Shown: positions 1 to 11,249, numbered from the stretch's first letter. The stretch: 64,000 nucleotides of DNA from Undaria pinnatifida (GCA_012845835.1 JABAKD010000015.1:4015778-4079777); one strand, 5' to 3'. The notes: generated by a model from the letters alone, not told the origin. Numbers and translations: made by a program.

Positions 1-279
1 TGTTTTTCGCATACTCCTGGCGTACAACATGATGGAGGGGGGGGAGGTGGTGCTACGAGGATGCCCGCCGTTAGAAGCGCTTCACATATCGAACAGATCA
101 CGATCTACATCACCTACATCCAATATCTTCCGGTGTGAGATGATGTGCAGGATCTGCACCGTACAGGTCTAACCAAGGAACAATGTCCAAGATCAAGCAG
201 ATCATACGGCCCCCACTCGGGAACACGATCCGTATGGTACATATCGAACAGATCTTGCAGTACGCACAAACTAAGGACC
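1..279. other. Unassigned left edge
   Basis: No coding signal seen. The stretch carries scattered GATC-containing words (cgaacagatc, gatctacatc, gatcaagcag) that recur at 2.63-2.85 kb, so the two regions probably share an old repeat. Confidence 0.4.
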
Positions 280-402
280 TCCCCCACCTCCACCTCCCCC
301 ACCTCCAGCCCCTCCCTCACCCCCACCCCCACCTTCCTTCGCACCCCCCACCCTTACCACCCCCACCCCACCACCACTACCCCCACACTCCCCCCACCCG
401 CC
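280..402. repeat. C-rich degenerate CCCCAC-type tract
   Basis: About 120 bases of almost pure pyrimidine with A every sixth base or so (CCCCAC, CCCCACCTCC). The complementary strand is G-rich and matches the TTGGGG/GGGGTG tracts further right. A second such tract lies at 505-585. Open frames across it are compositional, not genes. Confidence 0.8.
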
Positions 403-403
403 T

Positions 404-677
404 GACAAAGGCTTACTCTCATGGGGTTCGGCTTGTGTGGTGTCCTTGTAAAATGCCCCTACCCTACGCTTGAGGAAGGGCAGGGATGCCTTCACCGACC
501 CCTCCCCACCCCCACCCCACCCCACCCCAGCCCCCACCCCCACACTCATGCCCACCCCCACCGCCACCCTTACCCCCACCCACCTTGCAAAGGCTTACGC
601 CGATGGGGTTAGGCCTGTGTGGCGTTCTTGTCGAGAAGATCCCTACCCTGCGCTTGAGGAAGGGCGGGGATACCTTC
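404..677. repeat. Direct duplication of a 90-bp unit
   Basis: Positions 404-493 and 587-677 are clear copies of each other (both contain ATGGGGTT, GGC.TGTGTGG, CTTGAGGAAGGGC.GGGAT). They are separated by the C-rich tract at 505-585, and a similar tract precedes the first copy, so the repeat is a composite of unique 90-mer plus C-rich spacer with a period near 183 bp. Confidence 0.8.
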
Positions 678-753
678 GCTGGGAAGGTATGGCCGCGACT
701 GTCCGACCGTACGCCGGCGTGAGCCCGAGCGTCTTTCCCGTTGGTATTCAGGT

Positions 754-1475
754 GAAACGCCCAGAAAACCCACCTGAATTGAATGTTTTTTTTGTATTTG
801 GTTCCGGGTGGGCGGGAGCAAGAAGGGGTTGGGATTGAGGAGGGGGGGCGGGGGCGTGCAGAAAACCCACCAAATTTTCTTTGTCTTCGGTTCAGGGGTG
901 GGTCGGGGTGGGGTCGATGTCGGGGTTGGGGTAGGGGTTGGGATTGGAGTTAAGGGTGAGGGGTTGGGGGAGGGGGGTGGTTGAAACGCCCAGGGAACAC
1001 AACATACTTTCTGGTTTTTCGTTCAGGGGCGGGTCGGAATGGGGGTGGGGGTGGAGTTGGACTTGGGGTTGGGGGGGGTGAAACTTCCATAAAACCACCT
1101 GACTTTTTGGCGTTCTTTTTCAGTGGTAGGTCGGGGTGGGGGTAGGGGCGTGATTGGGGTTGGAGATCGGGGTGGAGTTGGGGCCGGGGGAAGGTATGGC
1201 CGCGGCTGTCCGAGAATACACTAGCATGAGCCCGAGCGTCCTTCCCTTATTGTTCATCTGAAACGCCCAGAAACCCACCTGAATATGCGCGTGTTTAATG
1301 TTCAGAGATGGGCGGGGATGGGGTCGGGGTTGGGGGTGGGAGGTGGGGGTGAAGCGCCCAGAAAATCCACCTGAACCTTACTCCGTTTTCAGTCACAGGT
1401 GGGTGTAGTTGGGGTTGGGGTTGAGAGAATGAGGGGGGTTGAAACGCCCGGAAAGCCCACCTGGTTGTTTGGAAA
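754..1475. repeat. Tandem array, seven diverged ~100-bp units with TTGGGG-like spacers
   Basis: Seven units start with gaaacgcccagaaa-like heads near 754, 857, 983, 1080, 1260, 1351 and 1441. Each head is followed by a T-rich stretch, a ttCAGGGG(T)GGGT word and then a G-rich run of degenerate GGGGTT/GGGGTC hexamers. The longer gap before 1260 holds a second copy (1188-1259) of the segment at 682-753 (gggaaggtatggccgcg...). No protein is indicated. Confidence 0.85.
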
Positions 1476-1544
1476 GGAGGTTGGTTTGGACTCTTGCTTG
1501 CATTGGTCAGGTTTTTTTCGTTCTTGTTCAGGGGTTCGTTTTGT

Positions 1545-1850
1545 TGAGAGGCTTTGTCTGATTTACGCCCATCCCCTCCTATCCCCCCTGCCCTATGCCC
1601 CCTCACCGCCCCGCTTCCTCACCCCCCCACCCCCGTCTCCCTTTCCCCATCCTATACGATGCACTCACACATGACTGAACTCCTCCACACCGTCCAGGGC
1701 GACTGGCGACACCGAGCCTTTGTCGAACACGAGCCTGTTCCCAGTGGTAACGAAAGCGGTGGAAGGTGTGGAGAATAAGGAGGGGGGGGGGGGGTGAGAC
1801 GCGGAGGGGGGGGGGGGGGAATGGAGGGGAGGGAGGGGTAACCTCTTTTC
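1545..1850. repeat. Polypyrimidine stretch and two G14-type homopolymer runs
   Basis: 1575-1660 is nearly all C/T; 1780-1795 and 1807-1820 are uninterrupted G runs separated by a short spacer. Overlapping open frames on both strands are of low-complexity composition and are not supported as genes. Confidence 0.7.
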
Positions 1851-1959
1851 CCCGTACCACTCTCGAACCAAGATTGTTACTAAGCCTCGAGTGCGTCGAG
1901 ACTTGAAACTTGGTTGGACCTCCCAAACTCGATGACTGACAACGATTGGCGCTTGACAA

Positions 1960-2245
1960 AAAAATTACAAGTGATGTTCCACTATCAAAGCGCAAGTAGG
2001 GTTTCACCTACACATCACGAGCAACTATTCATCTTATGAATAACAAAGCGCAAGTAGCGTTCTAATTACAAATATCAAGTAATATTCCACTGACATGTCC
2101 CGCTAACAATGCGCGATTATCGGTTTGGCGTTGCACGTAGAAACCGTAACAAAAGTTCCACTAACAAATGTCAGGTAGCACTTTCTTTCCTCTCAAAAAG
2201 CGCGATTAGCTTCCCACTTACAGAGCGCGAGTAGACGGTGCAAAC
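1960..2245. repeat. Short degenerate repeat with AGCGC(A/G)AGTAG and TTCCACT words
   Basis: The word (a)aagcgcaagtag or a variant occurs at about 1988, 2046, 2107, 2198 and 2226, and attccact/gttccact at about 1975, 2084 and 2155. Together they form a diverged repeat of roughly 60-90 bp. Function unknown. Confidence 0.5.
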
Positions 2246-2339
2246 TGGCCCTGCCGAGGAGTTCCTGTGGCAATGGCACAAGGTGCGGGTGAGAGACAGA
2301 CAACCAGACAGCGAGAGACAGTCGCGGGTTCGCCAATCA

Positions 2340-2720
2340 TATCTCAGGAGGAACAGCAGTAGGCAACCATGGGCTCGTCGATGACGTCTCAGGGGGAACA
2401 GCAGTCGACTTACAATGCCTACTCGTAACCGGCTGGACTTTGACTGCTAGTGATGCTAGTCATGGGGGTAGTGGCAGTGATGGTAGTCATGGATTGGGTG
2501 GCTAATTGAGCCAACCAGCCGACCTTAGTCTCTCTCCACACCGAACACACAGCGGGCCACGAACGTAGCAGTACAGTACAAAAACGCAAACCTCCACAAA
2601 GCACCGTCACGAACGATTCCACACCTCGAACAGATGACGATCTAGATCATCTACATCATCTAGATCATCTAGAGCATCTGCTCTAGATCATCTAGATCAT
2701 CTGCAGTAGGTCCCGTATCT
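2340..2720. repeat. Short direct repeats and GATCATCTA minisatellite
   Basis: TCTCAGG(A/G)GGAACAGCAGT is repeated at about 2342 and 2385. At 2637-2716 the unit (T)CATCTAGAT is repeated about seven times and includes a perfect inverted repeat, CTAGAGCA-TC-TGCTCTAG. The region between has imperfect GTAGTCATGG repeats. Confidence 0.7.
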
Positions 2721-3620
2721 ACCGTTATGATAGATTGTGCTGGATCTGGATCTATAGAACACAAAAAAAATTAACCCATGAAACATGTGCTAGATCATGC
2801 AGATCGTACGACTCTCACCGGGTATCATGAGCTAGACTGTACAGATCTTCCCCCAAATATCTAGATAATCAAGAAGGGATCGATTATTTGTCCGAGGTGC
2901 ATGCTATTAACATCAATAACTGTCATGCCTAGCAAACCACCAACTAGTCGGCGATCGCCAACTTACAGCCCTGAAAATCTTGGGTGGAAGTCGAACAGAA
3001 GCACGCCAACGCTATGGTACTCTCAAGTGAGACGGCCACAGATCTTTCAAAGCGCGACGTTTCAGGTCGACTGAACCATACACTGATTCAGCCTGTGGGG
3101 GTATCGAAGCATCAGTGTGTAGCTACAAGCAGTAGCAGCTATCTGTAACCACGCCAGAGTAACACCTAGCGACGGGACAGCGCTTTTGAGTCCACGTCAT
3201 CCACACCATCTATCACGCTGAACTATTTTCATAAACTGTTGCATGCTAATCATCGACTAGTTCCATATTGACAATCGTCCTTTTTGTACAGCCTGATTTC
3301 CACCGAAATGCTGCATGTTTCGGCCTATTTTACATAGTTTTCAGTTTCGTCGATCTGATCCATATTTCGATGGCCTGCAGCATGATTTCCATTGACCAGC
3401 AACATTTCGATCGACCCGTGACCGTTTTTTGGTAATCTGCCCGTTCGTTGTTGGTGTATACGCCGTGCACCCCCCGTCCGAGTGTATAACCATTCAGTAC
3501 AGTCTCGGCTACAGCACACGGAGTAGGCAGGGCTTCTGGGAAAAATACAGTGATGAAGATAATGAAAAATATGCAAAGGAGTTGCAAAAAAATGGTCCGA
3601 AAACAAATCAAGGAGTCGCA
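2721..3620. other. Unassigned, no gene seen
   Basis: Mixed sequence with no domain-bearing frame and no recognisable RNA gene. A 185-codon minus-strand frame at 3330-3887 has one hydrophobic stretch but no family resemblance and overlaps repeat DNA, so I do not call it. Confidence 0.4.
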
Positions 3621-3990
3621 CAACATGAACGCAGGCAGCATGATACTACTCGCGCTGCTGCGCGCTCGCACCACAAGACGACTTGATAAGACTGCACTTC
3701 TCATGTGTTCGGTCATACTATACCTGGGTCCCAAAAAAGTTGACCACTTTTGGGGCTCAAGAGCGGAACGGTGTCGAAATGGTGGTACGGCGATGGCATC
3801 ATCGGTCACACCAAGCATCCCTTTCTGATACAGTAGTAACAGGGCGGGGGACGTACAAGAACTACAATGGCCGAACACCTCCGACACATGGGCAGCACGG
3901 TACTAGCTGTGCTGCTGCGTGCTTCCGCTAGACGGTTGGTAGGACCACAACTGGCTTAGTTTTGGTCGCTATACGTAGGTCCCAACACGG
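3620..3990 (+). repeat. Diverged direct duplication with ATG-led hydrophobic peptides
   Basis: 3624-3745 and 3888-3990 resemble each other (period about 264 bp). Each copy has an ATG followed by a similar peptide pattern (LLALLRARTTRRL and LAVLLRASARRL) and then a LYLGP/LYVGP-like motif. The second copy is stopped by TAG. This may be a decayed coding repeat of a mobile element; no family recognised. Confidence 0.4.
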
Positions 3991-6120
3991 AGAATAGACG
4001 CACTGACTTGCTAGGCCGCGGGGCGGGATAAGAGTAATGGAGATGCGTGAACTCACCGACGCACTCGGTGAAACACGAGTGTACCGTCGCGATCGGTGCG
4101 AAAAAGAGACCCCCGTCCGCCTCCATCCGGCATGTGAAAAAAGCTCTCAGCTCCTGTCGTTACCAAGGCGACAGCAGCAGAAGCAGCAGGATCAGCAGCA
4201 GCACAGTGTTTCGTTCACTTTTGTGGGTTATGGCGGGGTACAGACAGGAGCAGTAGAACCCGCGGCGGCAAAAACAGCACAAGCAACACAACGTTGCGGT
4301 CATTATATTGGGCACGGTTACGTAGTTACAGACAAAAGCGATGCTTATGCTCAGAGGCCGATGGCACCCTTGGGGGGGGGGTGAAGACAGTAGGAACATT
4401 TTGCACCATTGATCGGCGTCGTCACAGGAACCCGCCATTCGACCCACGAAGTGCAAATATGGTATTAATACGATATACCACGCAAATATCATACCTTAGG
4501 ATACCGATCTTTCTGGGAGGACCCAGCCCACTTTTGGCCTTCATATCGCAGTTTCAGTGTAGGGGGGGGTGTCCGTCAAGGAGGCAAACGCGGCTTCCTG
4601 CTACATTGTGTACGTGTTCTTCATATACCTGGTATTTTTTCCCCCTTGAGGTATTTTTTGCGTGGTTTGCCTTATTGTTTCCACTACAATAGAGATCTAT
4701 GAAAGACGCCTCACAGAAAGCGTCACACTTCCTGACCCACAGCTGCTACGGCTGTTTTTATGATATGTGAAGAAAGCTTACGCTCAGTCCGATATTTTTA
4801 ACTAACAGCATAACACTAAAACGTACGCCTTGTTGCGTTTGTATCCCCTGAATATATGCCTGGATTTCCATCATTCTGCAACCGATAACCCATACAACCA
4901 CATTGTGACGCACGTGCTGTAAGGATCGCGGGGTTCTGTTAAAAGCTGGGATCGATTGGCATGCCAGTGGTTGGCATTGTCGCCGAAGTTCAATGGGAAA
5001 CATCGGTGGCGCGAGAACTCGTGCGTTTTTCAGCATGGCCACTAGATACAGCGTTAATATTTACAGCGTTAGCCTCTGAAGCGTTTTCGAAGTAAGCGCT
5101 CCAGTGAACTGGCAGTAGGCATGAAAATACTGCCGTGAATATTGGCTTTCTTCACACGTCACATGCGCGGGTTATGAAGCTGCGGTTGAGCGACATATCA
5201 GGTTTTCGGTAAGGTGTTATTCCGTTATTCCCACCGCCAAGCTACCGCTAGAATATTATTTACTAGAAACGGTGTGGTTTCTGTTGACAAAAACGCGATG
5301 TGATTTTATATGCACATTAGGATCTGACTCATGAAAACTTAATGAAAACGGCCGACCGGTGTAGTACGCAGCTTTCAAAGATGAGTAATGACCCTAAATT
5401 CGTCGAACTCACAGCTGACGTTTTAGAATAATTAAAATATATATATATATACTTTTAGTATGGATCCTATGCAGGAACATTTGAGTGGTAAAATATAGAC
5501 GGAAGATGGGTTTTCAACCGGCCATAAAAAAAAACATAGAGTTGTTCCGTGGGCCGTCTTATCGTGGTTTTAATTTTTCTTGCTGTGTTTCAAAATAGTA
5601 CTCCTGTTGAGACAAAACATGAACTCCACGAGTGACCCACGCCAGGATGGGCAATCATCCCCCTTCACCACCAGCTCGCCGAAGAAAGGGCACGGAATGA
5701 GGAGCTGTAGGGCTTCTACTGTCGCTGGGAGAGAGAAGCCCTCTCTCATGGAACATCAGCGCCTACATCCACTGCTGTTCGCTTTTTAGAGTCAGGAAAA
5801 ATCACATTGGGTGTTTTGATCGTCGTCAGATTCGAAGTCGTTCCATGGACGAGACGAATTTACGTTGCCTAGCGCAGCTGTAGGGCCGCCACAACACACG
5901 CGATGGTGGCAAGGATATATGTGTTGTTTCCCTCTTGGTAGTGGTCGGTGCAAGGGTGCTGTGTCCCAGGCGTGCCATGAGCAGTAGGCTGTGGTTGCGG
6001 GCAAGTCTGTACGCAGCGCGTCTCCTATAGTCCCGTCGTGTCCCACAGCAGTCTAAAACCCATATACACTCGTACAAAGCCTCCGAGGTATGGAGCAAAA
6101 CCAAATTTGACCACTTTTGA
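3991..6120. other. Unassigned stretch with microsatellites
   Basis: Contains a CAG-rich run near 4168-4203 and an (AT)n run at 5438-5452. No frame shows a domain or good coding character, and no tRNA or rRNA is seen. Confidence 0.4.
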
Positions 6121-6149
6121 GTTTGGTAAAATTTGGGCTTTTACCAAAC
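6121..6149. repeat. Perfect 11-bp hairpin
   Basis: GTTTGGTAAAA and TTTTACCAAAC form a perfect inverted repeat with a 7-base loop. A related ggtaaaat word follows at 6169. It could be the tip of a small foldback element; no other support. Confidence 0.6.
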
Positions 6150-6270
6150 CAGCAGATTTGATCGATGGTAAAATCTCGGAGGAACTTTTTTTTCAAAAAA
6201 AAATCCCCGTAAGACGCCGTTCTGATCAGAAATGGTCAAAACTGAGCTTAAATACCCCGAAACCTCTCCA

Positions 6271-7067
6271 AGGCCATTTCTTACACAGTCGGATTCCGTC
6301 AGTCGAAAACGGCCTTTTTTGACTGGACTTTTTTTCGACTGGATTCTTCTGGCCCTTCTTCTTATCGTCAGTCGAGTCGACTTTATAGTTTTTGTGCTTT
6401 CCCTAGAGGCGGTTGGTGTTAGGGAGTACTGCTGTATGGCGCTCGAAACTCGGTTGGCAGCTCTGTGCTTCGCACGTTCTTCGCGAGCAACGCGCGCTTC
6501 GCGCGCAACGAACCTTCGTCCAAGCCGGTTGGTGGCGTTAGGCTTAGCCGAAAGCCGCCAAAGCTACGTTCGTGGCGTTGCGCTCACCTGAGAGCCGCCA
6601 AAGCTACAGGTGTAGCCGTTGTTGGCAAAACGGCACAGATATCGCGCGCTGCTGCCGTCGTGTGATACACGCTGCTGGCGAGCGGAGCTAGGAGTGCGCC
6701 ACGCTGACTTGCGGCGAGAAGCAACAGCAGTGATGGTCAAGGCAGCGTCGGCGCTATAGATGATACTGCTGTGTGGTACCTGGAATGGGTCTTTGGGCGT
6801 GTGGGTCCGTGTTTGGTGGTGGGACAAGCGATGCGATGGGCGCAAAAGACACGTGTAAAACTTTTTCGACTGAGTTTTTCGACTGGCAGATCCAGTCGAA
6901 AAAGTCGAGTTTTTCGACTGGGGACTTTTATCCCCCAGTCGGAAAACTCAGTCGAAAAAAATTGAGTCGGAGAAGCCCTTTTTCGACTGTGTCAGAAAGC
7001 CCGATTTGGGCTTCAGTCGAAAAAGGTCGTTTCCGACTGGTAAATCCGACTGTGTAAGAAATGGCCT
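6271..7067 (+). mobile_element. 797-bp non-autonomous DNA transposon, copy 1
   Basis: Terminal inverted repeats AGGCCATTTCTTA...TAAGAAATGGCCT extend inward with CAGTCGGATT and AGTCGAAAACGG-type words. The right 200 bp and left 100 bp are crowded with subterminal TTTTCGACTG motifs in both orientations, giving foldback potential. The middle has GCGCGCTTCGCGCGC-type sequence and no transposase. A second copy of exactly the same length lies inverted at 55167-55963. No clear target-site duplication is seen (flanks ctctcca and aaagaaa), so the superfamily is unknown. Confidence 0.92.
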
Positions 7068-7686
7068 AAAGAAAAAAATACCACTCCAAGCTTTACTGCA
7101 TAAGATCCAGCCTTACTCGCAATATCAACAGCACACAAAAAAAGTCCTGACCTGCTCCTCAAGCTGACCGTTTCACCCAACTACATCCAGCATGCAACCA
7201 GTGTCCGCGCCTATGCCTCCTAGAGAGACGAGCTCTGTGGTGACACTAGCCACAAACTACAAGACAGATATACACATTCACTGCCATTGCGAATACAGCA
7301 TCTACAGCAAGGTGGTTTGCCCAAGCAATGCCAACCGCAACGAACCCGAGGTGCAAAACATGTCGAAGCCTGTTGCTGGTATCAGGTGGCATCGTCGACC
7401 AACAGCCAAGTACTACCGCTGCGAAAGTTACGTTCGTAATTCGTACACATAGTTCGTGCACGAGTGTAGTGTACTAATGTACTGAGTAGAGCGAATGCTA
7501 GCTGCTTGTGCACTCCCTATTAGCTGGGGTGTATATCGTGGCTACAAGTACTGATAGCGGGAAGTGTGCAGTGTACGTTCAACCGGAAGTGGCACTCGGC
7601 GGGGAACACGCAAGCACATGGGCACATCATCACGCGATGGCTCAACTAATCACCCGCCAACATTAACACAACCGCCACCTGCTCAC
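7068..7686. other. Unassigned, possible downstream exons of the 7.7-kb minus gene
   Basis: No domain recognised. An 86-codon plus frame (7192-7452) and a 71-codon minus frame (7246-7461) overlap, and neither is supported. If the 7687-7872 exon is real, its next exon on the minus strand should lie here. Confidence 0.3.
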
Positions 7687-7872
7687 CTTCTCGGCCTTCA
7701 CCCGACCCGCATGCTCCCCATTCCTAAGCGCCCCTTGCCGCTCAACTTCCTTCTCCAGCTCCGCCACGCGCCGCCGTTGTCTATTAGCAACCGCACAGAG
7801 CAGCACACACGCTGCGGCGCAACCCCAAGTTAGGGTGGTTGCGGTGGTTGGGTGTTTCGCCGCATCGACCAT
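7687..7872 (-). CDS. Possible first exon of a small membrane protein
   Basis: Reading from an ATG at 7872, 62 codons give a short N-terminus, a hydrophobic run at about residues 14-30 (LTWGCAAACVLLCAVA) and then a charged, coiled-coil-like stretch (RRRVAELEKEVERQ) with basic residues. The frame meets a good donor, GAG-AAG|GTGAGC, at 7686/7687, in phase 0; without splicing it ends seven codons later. The layout suggests a type II-like or tail-in membrane peptide. No family recognised, the following exon was not found, and no promoter was identified. It may be chance. Confidence 0.3.
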
Positions 7873-8830
7873 TCAGGGCAATTTTGGTTCAGGAGTGTGC
7901 GGAGGGGCCAAGCTCTTGAAATACGACGACCACCACCACGACCTCGAGGGGGAGACAGCGATTGGGTGCGTGCGTCTATCACCTCCGATGTAGTGGTGTG
8001 GAGCACGTTCGACGTGGGTGGTTGTTGGGTGTCGCTGCGGGCCCGTGGCTGTTGTGGTGCGACGGTGCGACGGTGCCACTGCTATGCGACTGTACGAGGG
8101 GGAACGCATTGGTTTCGCTTGTGGAAACCCTTCGAAACTGACAGTCTCGTGAAACCGTTCAACATAGAAAATTGATCTCCTTGCTCCTTCCTGGCTCCTA
8201 TACTAGCACTTCCTACCGGCACCAGCTACCATCTCTGCTGTGTGATGTGTACTGCCCACTGCTGCGTACTGTTTGTACTGTGTGCGCGTCATTTACCAGT
8301 GGTGGGCGTTGTGCAGCTGGTGGAACATGCAGGGGGTTTCCATGGACCTGGAAATGTCTTGCAATTTGGGGCCGTTTCCCGAATCTATAGTTCGAACTTC
8401 TTAATTCGGAAACCGCACATCAGTGGATTCGGAAACCGTTGCATACCGGACGCACCTGGGTGCTGATTTCTGTCATTGTGAGGATCTGCTGCGCCTTGCC
8501 AGTCTGCACAACAACCGCCCCTTGTCTCGTGAGGGTCACCCAAGGATCACGCACCTCGCGAGGCGCAAGCCCCCGCACGGACGAACGGGTTTCGAAAAGC
8601 TGTTGGAATTTTTCAGCTTTTCGATCTGTTCAGAAAGATCATCTCGATCCCACCCGCTATGACACTCGTGCAACAACGACCTGATAATAATCACTGCTGT
8701 GAACAGTCAACAATCCTGGAATCACCATCAACGGTGACCGGCAGCACAGGTGAGCTCAGCGGACAAGCGGGGTATCGACGCGCGACACCGTTTCCGCCGC
8801 CAATGTGCGAAAGCTGAGAGTTTGCGGCGT
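7873..8830. other. Unassigned, no gene seen
   Basis: Contains short direct repeats such as TTCGGAAACCG at about 8405 and 8430. Frames on both strands are short and without recognisable motifs. Confidence 0.35.
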
Positions 8831-8832
8831 TT

Positions 8833-9700
8833 CTGTACCTGGGGGGTGGTTGGGACAACCTCGGGACGGTCGGTGGCTTGTGAAAAAGTGTGAAAAAGTG
8901 TTTACCTTCTTGGTGAAGAGCACCTGTTTGCGTTGTCCGCAGCTCGCGAGAAAGCGGTGATACCGGGTCAGTACACTTTTCGAGTGTTTTTGCTTGTGGT
9001 GGTGGTGCAAATTGGACCCTCCATGTACCATGCAGATAGGACGTGCGAGAGCTGGTTGATGGTGTTTCTGTGCTCTGGCGGGCGGTGGTGGAGCAGAACC
9101 TCGAGAAAGTCGGTGGCTACGTGCGGGTTGCGAATGGGCGCCTGCCCATCGTTTGCAGTGCGCGGGTGGGTAATCGGGGGAAAGCCACGATGCAGAGCTC
9201 CTGTTTTTTTTTTTGTATCAGGACTCCCTAGATAAGGTGACGATTATGCAGTCGACGTCCGAGATTTGATTGAAGGCGATGATGGTGTTACTGTGCCACG
9301 GGGGTGGTGGTGAGGCAGAACCTCGAGACCGTCGATGGCTTGTGAAAAAGTGACTGTGTGCATTGTGACACAGCACCTGCCTGAATTATTCGAGCGCGCG
9401 AGGCTGGGTAACGGGGAAAAAGCATGATACAGAGCACCTGCCAGTACCTGGTACATACCATACACCATACTGGTGTAGTCTAATGATTTTACGGTGAAAA
9501 CTGAATCTCCCCTAGACAGGATGACGGTTTCGCAGACGAAGTTCGAGAGCTGGCTGATGGTGTGTTTATGTGTCACATGGCGGTGGTATTAATAGTGAAA
9601 CTGAATCTCGAGACGGTCGGCGGCTTGCGAATGGGCGCCTGGCCTGCAGTGTGGGCAGTGCGCGGGTGGGCAATTGAGAAATCCGAAGTCCATGATACAC
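8833..9700. repeat. Satellite-like array, four diverged ~220-285-bp units
   Basis: The landmark CCTCG(A/G)GA..GTCGGTGGCTTG-like word recurs near 8862, 9099, 9321 and 9606. Around it, each unit repeats GAGAGCTGGTTGATGGTGT, GCGAATGGGCGCCTG and GTGCGCGGGTGGG-like words in the same order. Open frames in the array repeat the same peptides but are broken, so this reads as satellite DNA rather than a gene. Confidence 0.8.
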
Positions 9701-10317
9701 AATACCATTATTTCCGTAAACATAAGCAACATTTGGTTTCGATATTAATCTCCAGAGGTTGCTTATATTTCCGGGCATGGTGGTAAATGGTAGTTTTGTT
9801 TGTTGATGGTGAAGATTGAACCCTCCATCTTGATCCTGCAGGGTGGACGCTATTTGTGACGCCTGCTACGCCAAAGCAAGCATTTTTTGGCACGCATGTT
9901 TTCTTAGTTACTGGGGTACTCCTTAGCCCCACATCGCCAGAATGCCATTTTTTTTTTCTGCGGTATTGATCGCTGGACCGTGGGATTGCTCATCGTGTAG
10001 CACTGTAATGTTTTCTCACTTCTTCGTTCGGGTAAGGCATAGTCTGGAGCTCCTCCAGTGAAAAGCTGCAAGAAAATCAGGTGCGCGCTCTACCTCGGCA
10101 TGCGCCCCCGTAGCTGCTGCCCCGTAGCTAGCTGCTGCCGTCCACTGCGCCAGTAAACACATCAGAGGTGCGATGCTTTAATCCACCTGCTGTAGCGCTG
10201 CGGTCTGTGCGTCTGTGGTTCGGACGTTTTTTTTTCGCGTGCTGTTTTGCTACCGTCCGACACGGTAGCGACCGTTGTATGTACCTGCAGAACGTTGGAA
10301 GAGAGGGGTAGCATTCG
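9701..10317. other. Unassigned, no gene seen
   Basis: Mixed sequence; GTAGCTGCTGCCCC is tandemly repeated near 10111. No RNA gene or coding frame recognised. Confidence 0.35.
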
Positions 10318-10584
10318 GTGTATTCTGTCGAGAGACCGAGGTACGCCCGCGTCCGGACCTGGCTCGAGCTCCTTTCGGCCTACACGTGCACGCTGGAGTA
10401 CCGTACAGGCACGGCCGACGGCAGCGTCCATTTATTTCCCCGGCTTCCCCAACTAGCCACCGACGCTGATCGCACCGGACGCAACCACCTGACTGGCCCC
10501 GACACCATCGACATCTATCTATCTCAACCGCCTCCCCCTGCGGCTCGGGTACTCCACGTCAACTGTGTGAGTCATTGCGCTTAG
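10318..10584 (+). pseudogene. Relic of Ty3/gypsy RNase H (C-terminal part)
   Basis: The frame contains WLELLSAYTCTLEYRTGTA, then a LFPRLP segment and a DRTG stretch. This follows the order seen at the end of gypsy RNase H domains (LLSAY, EYRPG, ALSRLP). Key catalytic residues upstream are not present, and the usual A-D-x-L-S-R is degenerate (HLFPRLP). No LTR, RT or integrase sequence is adjacent, so this is an isolated, truncated fragment. Its sequence pattern differs from the RNase H of the element at 48.3-57 kb, which suggests another lineage. Confidence 0.6.
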
Positions 10585-11249
10585 AACGAAGTATGCACTG
10601 CGCATCGACATGTGCTTCGCGATCGGGTATTGTAAACTGTAGCGCCGCTAGATGAAGCGCTTCTTACCCAAAGGGATGCTCGAGTGAGCGGCTACCCAAT
10701 ATGTTGGAATACAATATTGTGTTTAATTACAATATTTGTTCGGCAAATTATTACATACTGACGGACTATAGGCGATGGGATTGTTCAATGGGTTCGGCTC
10801 TGATCGAGGTTGGGCCAGCAGGACATGGACGCACATCTAGTGTGCGCAGTTGTTGGTTGTTGGATGCGTTATTTTCTTTCGCTTTTTTCTTTTCACGGTC
10901 TGATTTTCGGTTACTTCATCATATTTTTTTATTGTTGACACCAGCGCTGAACATTGCCGGGTGGCGAACGAAAAAGTACTGAGTGGGCGAAGGTTATATT
11001 TTTTCTCAAATCCGTTTTCGGGGTTGAGGTATATGCAGAGTTCTCAATCGAGGAGACGAGGAAAATAGAGGTGCCAACCCTGCCGTAGTCCATCGTCATA
11101 AATAAAGAAAAATGACAACCTACAGAGCTCGTACCCGACACATCCTTGCAGCTTTGAGCCATTTGAGGTGCGTACAGCATGCCACCTTTTCTTCTTCTTC
11201 TTCTTCTTCTTCTTTTTCACGCACTTCTACTTTCCGGCTTCTGGACAAG
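10585..11249. repeat. Unassigned stretch with (TTC)n microsatellite
   Basis: A TTC run of about eight units lies at 11192-11218. The rest is AT-leaning mixed sequence without gene signals. Confidence 0.5.

Noticed and set aside
3330-3887. 185-codon minus ORF with one hydrophobic segment
   Set aside because: It overlaps a diverged DNA repeat, lacks any motif, and the length is within reach of chance.
8833-9700. CRISPR array
   Set aside because: Repeats are long, diverged and unevenly spaced, there are no cas genes, and the DNA is eukaryotic.
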